A stretch of DNA of 10,150 bases from Phoronis pallida (lineage: Eukaryota; Phoronida; Phoronidae), in contig JAOXYC010250900.1 of the NCBI GenBank assembly GCA_028565715.1, positions 1-10,150 on the forward strand, in the 5' to 3' direction. Under the pieces are notes generated by a model. That model made no database searches, was not told where the DNA came from, and saw nothing but the letters and a program-made list of their open reading frames with translations. Positions 1 through 7,800 of the stretch are shown in pieces. The position numbers and the translations under genes are program-made. Position 1 is the first letter of the stretch. Each line of letters begins with the position of its first letter.

Positions 1-1640
1 AACAGGACACATCAACAATAAAGTCAGGGGAGGACTGTGAAAAAAAGTTTCCAAACTTTTGTTGATGAGTATATTAATTATAAATCTTGAAGTGATATGT
101 CTTTTTCTTTGTACAAACCTGCTGAACATCCCTAAATTCAATTTATCATACAATCAAATATCATGGGCTAACTTTTTTGGGAAAAATAAATTAGTCAACA
201 TCTCCTGCAAACAGAATAAATACATCGGTTGGTGTGATATTTGAGTAATTATCTAAGTGCGTTTCGACAAGATTATAGAAAAAAAAATGTACAGCACAAT
301 AATGACTGATAGATGGGTTGAATGTTGAGACACCTCACACACTATTTTTATTAGGAATTACCTCCCGTGCCTTCAACATTCTCTTTTAATTGGCACCAGG
401 TAGCGTTGGGGTCTGATTAAAGTGAGGCAGTATTTCAAACGCGAAGAACGTGTTTACCACCCAACGTGAAGCACCGTTGAGTGTGAATATACTTTACCTA
501 TCATGAATATATTGGAATGCTCTCAATAATACCGAGGTTGCCATCTAGTGGCAATTAAAAAGGAATGTTGCAGACATGGGGGGTAATTCCTTACATGTTA
601 CCTGTATCGAAAAATCACCCCAACAAACACCGGTAAATGGCTCGTAGAGTGATTTCTTCGTATTTTTCCGTACTACAGAATTTACATCTAATCTTATTTG
701 AATCCATTAAAAAAATCATTTAGGAGAATAGCAAAATAAAGAGTGAGAAAACTGTACCTCTTTATGATATGGAACTAGCTCGACTAGATTATTTACTGAT
801 TTAACATCAAAACATATAATACATGTTTTTAAACGTTGACTACTACCGGAGATCAACTGAGAGATAATACATTGTAAATACTTCAACGTTACTGTCCTTA
901 TACGTTTTGAAATATTTTATTTTTTTAAAAGTGTACACATCAGGGCTTGATATATACAGCAGCAAAGCACTTGAACAATAAATGCGATAAAAATCTGTAG
1001 TATTTAAGTATTCAAGTAAAAAGATAAATACAAAATTCTGTAATTAGAACTTTAGTTCTTAACATAATGACCCGATCATCTTTGGAAGATGAATCTGATA
1101 ATGGCAAAAAGAGGGGTATTAAAAGCTACCTGTATGTTCAAGTATACCAGATGGTAAATTATTTGAAAATAAGCAAAATATCATTATTCAAAACTTCTTG
1201 TGACTTAAGATTGTTATTGTGTACGGCTACAAAACAAATTAACTGATGATAAGTGTTGACTTCAAGCCCTTTTTAAAATAAAAACAGCGATTTTTGCCTA
1301 TAGCCTGAACCGCGTCATATGAATAAGTTTAGCTTTTAGAAAATATGCAATTTGTAGGGTTACAAACTGTTTCCTTTTCAGGAATAACTTAAGGGAAATA
1401 ACACAGGGCAATGGAGGCTAAGAATTACCTGTTAAAAGTTTTTGCTAATGAATGACGTGCTTCACTGTGCGCTTGGACTTTTGAGGCGATTTATCGGTGC
1501 ATTACGGTGATTACGCGCCAGGTGACGACGTTTTGCTGCCCCACATCATCTTGGCGACAATGTCAATGACGGTAATTTTGACATGTTAAAATACAGTGTG
1601 GTAAGTTTGCAAAGTGTTTCACCCACCCTGTAGCCTACTA
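1..1640. other. 5' flanking region without a recognisable gene
   Basis: AT-rich DNA with only short chance open frames (for example a 61-codon one at 59-244 with no recognisable similarity or exon signals). I see no tRNA, transposon ends or coding exon. A slightly more GC-rich patch around 1460-1560, just before the promoter, could hold a 5' UTR exon or promoter-proximal elements, but nothing specific supports that. Confidence 0.6.
538..554 (-). promoter_or_regulatory. CTCF-like binding motif in the 5' flank
   Basis: On the - strand, CCACTAGATGGCA (complement of 539-551) matches every position of the CTCF core consensus as I recall it (CCA, C/G, C/T, AG, A/G, G/T, GGC, A/G). The wider TTGCCA...TGGCAA is also an inverted repeat. 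It lies about 1.1 kb upstream of the TATA-like box. Single motif matches are common by chance. Confidence 0.35.
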
Positions 1641-1644
1641 TGTG

Positions 1645-1652
1645 TATATAAA
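1645..1652 (+). promoter_or_regulatory. TATA-box-like element
   Basis: TATATAAA lies 74 bases before the start codon, so transcription would begin near 1675 with a 5' UTR of about 50 nt. It is the best core-promoter match near the gene, but the flank is AT-rich and a chance match is possible. A 5' UTR intron cannot be excluded, because a pyrimidine-rich stretch ending in CAG at 1691-1693 could be an acceptor. Confidence 0.4.
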
Positions 1653-1725
1653 CTAAACACAATATTGAACTAACCACACTGGTTATCTCCCAGTCAACCA
1701 GGGTCGTCGAAGAAATAAAACAGTC

Positions 1726-1868
1726 ATGAAATTTGATGAAATTTTGGCAGAACTGGGAAACTATGGTCCCTACCAACGCAGAACGCACCTGTTGATTTGC
1801 TTGATATCCATCCCGTCAGCGTTCCATCTTTTGTGTGCGGTGTTTTTGACAGCCGAGCCTGCATTCAG
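1726..1868 (+). CDS. SLC22 exon 1: N-terminus and TM1
   Basis: Encodes residues 1-47 plus two bases of codon 48. It opens with MKFDEILAELGNYGPYQ, matching the short cytoplasmic N-terminus typical of SLC22 (acidic 'FDE/L..G.FG.YQ' pattern), followed by hydrophobic TM1. The ATG at 1726 is the only plausible start: an in-frame TGA lies upstream at 1666-1668 with no ATG between, and the -3 base is G, an acceptable Kozak context. The donor is GTAAGC after CAG, phase 2. Confidence 0.93.
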
Positions 1869-4800
1869 GTAAGCAAAGTTCTGTTTTCGTTACATATAGG
1901 TGTTACTTTTCAGATAATCTCAGGGTTTCTTTTAAGAGGTAATTTCAAATGACATGTCCATTTCTATCATTCTGGCAATGAAATTTTCAATAATACATTA
2001 CCTATACTTAAGTTCAATGTCGAAGTAATCGGAATGCTCGGCACCTTTGAATGCATTAAGTGAAGATTTTTTATAGAAAATTTAATAATGACACTCAACC
2101 ATATTGACGTTATTGTTTTTAACTGGGGACAAGCAGATTCAATTTGAAAGGTCGGATCCACTTTGACCGTCATCAAACAAACCAAATGTAAGCCAAAAGA
2201 TTAAATGAGTCAGAGATGAAACACACCAGATAAATTATGAAATTAAGTAATGTTTACATCTGAGTAACTTGACACTTAAATGACCAAAGGTGAACACGAT
2301 ACACAAACATAACAATAATTATCTATATGTTATCTTCTTTCATTTTGAATCGCGTGAAATAAACATTACTAGCCTTTGGTTTTGCGTCTCACCTGAAACT
2401 CAAATTCAAATTTTGTTTTATTAAAGAGACACACCTCGCCGGTAACAATAACAAACCTACCCCCATTCAAACGCTCAAAGCAGCTGAACAAGACACTAAC
2501 GTTGCATTTTTATAATCGCAAATGACTCGGCAAATGTTCAACCGTCAACGTTGAAAAGTAAATCGTCCATAGTTTCCTCACAGGATTAAAAGTTCGTTAA
2601 GTGACGACCTATACTTTAGTTTTGTTGTTGTTCGATTGAATCTTGAAATTGGCGAGAAATGTCTGTTTTTCTTTTTGAATATGATAGAACACACCAAGAT
2701 GGGTATTTCAAGCCATGGGTTAAAAACCTTAACGCTCTGGTTCAAAAACCAAAAAATGCATTGAAACTTGAAGGTGAGTTCCTTTAAGATATTACTGTCG
2801 CTCAACTGTCAAGATAAAGTCTTGTAAAACATAGGCGTGCACATACAGTCCTTGGAGTTACACGGTTACCACAAGTCTAGTGTAAATAACACTTGCGTGT
2901 TTCCGTGACTTGCATTTTTCGAGTTTACATAATTTTTTCACTTTGGATATTCTTACATTGTTTTAAGCTAAAAAATTCGTGAAACGCTTGTTTTACCAAG
3001 GGATTATAGGCGGTATTTAAGAATACCGCCTATAAACACTTGGTACCGTGAGCCTATAGTTTATGCCGTTTGTTTATTTAACATTTTTTTTTTTACTTGC
3101 ATAATTTGTATTGGGGATGGTCTCATCTTCTTGAACTGTAAGTTGTAGAACGTATTATCGTGCAGTTTGAATATATATAGAGACTATCAACCGTTGCGAA
3201 ATTTGATTATAAATATTCATGAATTTGTTCAAGCAACTATTTGGTCACATCACGTGACCTAATTCCCTCAACTGAGGAAAATGTTTTTGAAAAATGTTTC
3301 ATGGCCCGACTTGGGTTCGAACCCAGGACCTTCAGATTACACTTTTACAAAATCATTGTCGGTAAGTCTACTGTTTACCGTCGTCTCTAGTAATAAAAGA
3401 AACACATAAAATGAAGATATATTTCAAGCCTAAAAACTTTCATCAGATACAAATAAATGTATCAGTGCTTTTGCTGGCAGAAAATGATAAATTTTGAAAA
3501 TGTTAAGTGTTAAAGATGCATAATCCATATTCAAGACCCTAACTCAGTCATAAAAACAAAGTGCAGTGAAAATCGTTGTATTTATTGTACTCCAAATATA
3601 AAAACCTTAGACATGGAGCAAATATTTTTGAAAAATTTTAAAGTGGTAAAAATGAATGTTAACATTGTGTTGGCCCATCGCTAGTTAACGCTCAAAAAGC
3701 ATTCAATTTGTGGCGCCAGAAATGTTGGGATATTCCCAGTATGGTGCAGTTCTAAATAGGCAAGTTTCGCTTCAATTTATTTTTATTACTTTTATGGTCA
3801 CCAATACGGCTATTTTTTAAAGAGTTGTCGTCAGATATGTGAACAAATCGGTTACAATCCAAATCTCGTCATTTCTCCTCAGGTGTGCGATACCCGGTTA
3901 CCAAGGTGACAGTTATGCAATCGGAAACACGTCACATCAGATTCTGGTTGACTCATTTATCCCTAAAACAGCGGAGGGCAAATATGATCGATGTGCAGTT
4001 TATAAAAACATCGACTTTGACAAAGCATTTGAAATGGCAGAACGGAATGAAACGATGAACCTGACAGAAACAATGAAATGTACGTCATGGGTTTACGATA
4101 GATCTGTATTCAAAGAAACCGTTGTGACAGAGGTGAGAAAAACTATCATCCTCATCATTATGATCAGACATCATTAAATTCAGCATCATCATCACAATAA
4201 TCATCTTCATCATCCCTGTCTCACAATCACCACCACCGTCACCAACATCATCACCATACCTTCACCATGACAATCACCACTTCATTGAACATCATTAACA
4301 TCACTATAACCAACGTAACTATATTGCTGTCACCCAGACGGGTAAAGAAAAATATTTTTTTGCCGCAAATGGTTCTTTCTTGTCACTTTGGTCTAAACAA
4401 TTCTAGAGATCGTTAAATCGGGTAAAGCTGTTTTTGTATAAACGAATAATAATGTGCTACTACTTGTGTATAGCGTTAACTTTGATTGTATGACATTTTT
4501 AGTTCAACTTGGTGTGTGATGATGGAGACAAGTCGACCATAGCTGGTGTGGTGTTTATGGCTGGTGTACTCGTGGGTTCCTTCGTGTTTGGGGTACTTTC
4601 AGATGGGTGAGTGAGATAATATGATATTATTCGTGACGTTGCCACATATGACTAAACTCATATTGGTTCAAAGTTTGAACACTAGATTTCTCTAAGACTT
4701 CAAACGAAGATTTTGTTGACTCTTCCTGAAACTTTCAGCCAGAGGAAAAATAAGCCAGAATAAAGAAATAAACTGTATACAATACTGAAATGTTTCGAAA

Positions 4801-7800
4801 AAAAAAACCAGAACAAAAAATACTCCTGAAATTATTATACATTTGTATTGTTTTCCAGCATCGGTCGCAAGAAAGCAATGATCTTGGGAATGTTTCTTAC
4901 GCTGGTGTCGGGTCTAGGTACAGCGTTCGCCCCAGAGTTCTATTCGTTTGCTATCTTACGGTTTATTGTGGGTGGTTGCGACATTGGGTTGTACATATGT
5001 GCTGTAGTTATAGGTAGGAATCAAGATTTTCGTTGAAAGGAGGACCGTGACGCCAAAATGCAAAAACAGTATGTTTTTTGAAAAAAAACATTGAATCGCA
5101 TTCGAGGATTTTTGTGAGTTTCCCACGGAATGTTTCACTGGGCCGCAGTTAAGTTTTTTAGTTTAGTTAGTTTTACTTAGTTTTGAGTTCTTTCATTGTT
5201 TCTTTTGGGGTAAAGGAATCACAGCTACATTTGCACTCAAAACAAAAAAAAAAAGTGAAATGAGTATGGAACTTACAAAACATAGGTGAATGATAATTAT
5301 AATAATAGTGATTGCAAGAGTTCATGTAAATTTCAGCTGGAGAGTTAGTAGGTCCTCGTGTGCGAGTGTTCGCCGCCATCTTGACTTCACTAGTCTTCAC
5401 TGTTGGATACATCATGCTGGGAGGCATTGCGTTTCTGTTCCGTGATTGGAGGAAATTACAGCTCGTCATCAGTGCTCCATGGTTACTGTATCTTAGTTAC
5501 TGGTGGTAGGTACACGTAGAATTTTATTGAATTTCGTAGGCTATTGATGTTATTGAATCCATTATGGGTATGCTTTTTATAACCATTCATAATGTACATA
5601 GCTCCAAGTGCGGAAAAGACACGAACAATACAAGGGCATAATAAGACTAATATCATCATACGGACGGTACTTTACATTTCATGAAACAAATGTGTATTCT
5701 GATGTTTCTGAATTATTTTGCTTGTCTTACGGTTACGCTCGTAGCTCAGTGGTAAGTGTCCCGGCCTTTTAACAAATAGGTCGTGGGTTCGCGCCCTGGG
5801 TTGCATTGCACTGCGTGTTTTCTACTGGGCTAATAGGATTAGGATGGCATTGTAGGTGTTTTAGCAAAAGGTTGTCGCGATTTCTTTCGGGAATACCGCA
5901 CGCCTGCTGTATGCTCCCCGGGGTGTTGAAATTGTACTTGAGTGAACAGATCCGCAGCCTGGGTAATGATATAGAGAATTGTAAAGCGCTTTGAATAAAA
6001 AGCGCTATATAAGCACGGAGTGGGTATTATAATTATTATTATTATTATAGGCTTGTCCCCGAGTCACCTCGCTGGTTGCTGTCAAAAGGTCGGGAACCCG
6101 AGGCCGAAGACATTATACGTTCTGCCGCCAAGGTAAAGCATGCCTTGTTCACACGAGAACAATTATATTCATCCATAACCACACGTTCTATCTATCCTAG
6201 TTTTCCATTCAGTCAAACCTTTTCAAAATTGACCTATAAGCATTGAGAATGGTGGTTGACGTCAACATCGAAATTGTTCTCGTTTGAAACTTGATTATGT
6301 TCTCTCAGTTTGTTTAAAGCTTGACTAATGCTATTAGAAAAAACACTGATAACAATTTATGGATTAAAAAAAAGCAATGCAGTTTAAAGTAACTAAAATT
6401 TAATTTAATCCGGAATGTCATTGTCTTGTGTCAGGGACCGCCAGTGTTAGTAACCGGCCATCTGAACACTCGTTACCATGATTTGCTCGGAGGATCAGGA
6501 TAGTGTTTTTGTAAAACTGTTTTAGCATAATTTGACACAAATATTTTAGTCTAACAATGTGGAGCTACCTGAGAAGTTATTTGACGAAGTAAGGGATGAC
6601 ACGGATCACATGACAAAGGTTTCAATAGTACAGTTACCAAGGGAACTTGTCAAATCACCAAAGTTACTGGTCAACACGCTAATTATGTTCTTTAATTGGT
6701 AAGTGTGTGTTTTTTTAGTAGCATTGCAGTAAATAATAATTGAATTCAAAATCCCCAGTAGATAAAATGTAGATACAAGGATGGTGACAATTATGTGGCA
6801 ATAAATTAATGACGATTGGCGATTACGGAGAAAATAAAAATGTGTTTGCTGTTCTTCATTGAACTCATTTTAATATGTCGAGCATAGGAGTCAAAAATAA
6901 AGAAAATCTTCAGAATAAAGCAAGTCAATACTTTCAATATTAAGACTATATTTAATTCAACACGACTAGGCGTGATGATTTTATAAAATATAGTAAGATT
7001 AGAACATGTTCAGTAAGAAAATCTGAATATAAACAACAACTGGTTTTAGACGCGACATGTTTCGACGGTACGACCATCCTCGTCAGACGTTTATTTGCAA
7101 GTGACACTCTAGCCCGAAGGCTGTATACAAAACAAGAATTATAGTCAATGTACAATACATACACAATATGAAAACTGCAAAGTTGACATAATATGTTGTA
7201 GCCTAAGATATGAGAAATAGTCTTCTATATTATATTTACAGGTTTGCTGTTAGTATGGTTTACTATGGCTTGTCTTTGAACAGTGGAGATCTGGGCGGAG
7301 ATATATACTTCAACTTCCTCGTCCTAGGTCTGGTCGAGTTTCCCGCCAAAGCGTTCTCTTTGCTCGGCCACTATATCGGACGCAAACCACCATTTGTATT
7401 CGGCAACATCCTCGGAGGTTTAGCCTGCATTGGATCGCTTTTTATAATTCTTTACTTTAATTGTAAGTAAAAGTAGGATTCATCTATACAATTTTGTCTA
7501 GCAAATCAATTTCTGTTTCTAAAAGAATCTATCAATTAAGTTTTGAAAAAATCAAGCGGGGCTACTTTAGGAATAATTATTAATAAATTCTTATTGGAAA
7601 TATTCATCTGGGGCCGGTTTCATAAACTTTAACCAGTGTTTAAACAGGTCATTTGACGTCATGCAACAATCAAAACTAACAAATGTTTAGCGAAACACTG
7701 GTTATCTGTTTTAATGAAACCGAGCCCTGTATGACAATTTCATTTGCTTGTGTGTTTTTCAGCTAATAACACGGCATTAATTGTTCTGTCAATGGTTGGA

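Larger units (their letters stand above)
1869..3882 (+). other. Intron 1 (2.0 kb)
   Basis: A long intron joining TM1 to the extracellular loop, from donor GTAAGC to acceptor CTCCTCAG. It holds a strong hairpin (2994-3045), an E-box palindrome (3243-3259) and a tRNA-like relic (about 3305-3395). The rest is AT-rich. Short open frames in it are not preserved-looking and resemble no protein I know. Confidence 0.85.

Noticed and set aside
59-244. Small 61-codon open frame in the 5' flank as a gene
   Set aside because: AT-driven composition, no recognised motif, no promoter or splice signals that decide it; probably chance.
1243-1249. A second hammerhead core (CTGATGA)
   Set aside because: No GAAA with an intervening hairpin and no GTC in the required spacing follow. 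The same holds for CTGATGA at 8041-8047.
5173-5469. A 98-codon open frame on the - strand overlapping exon 5
   Set aside because: It lies antisense to a strongly conserved SLC22 exon (AGELVGPRVR, TM5, TM6) and has no recognisable domain.
5735-5806. A functional tRNA gene, since A- and B-boxes are both present
   Set aside because: The cloverleaf does not close convincingly. The tRNA-like head runs into a SINE body with an AAGCGCTTT/AAAGCGCT tail and an (ATT)n end, flanked by a direct repeat.
6952-7164. A 70-codon open frame on the - strand in intron 7
   Set aside because: It runs across the hammerhead-bearing repeat and has no protein motif, so it is a repeat read in an open frame.
7744-7762. 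Extension of exon 9 upstream, since its frame stays open to 7744
   Set aside because: A pyrimidine tract and CAG precede 7763. Starting there keeps phase 1 with exon 8 and gives the expected protein alignment.
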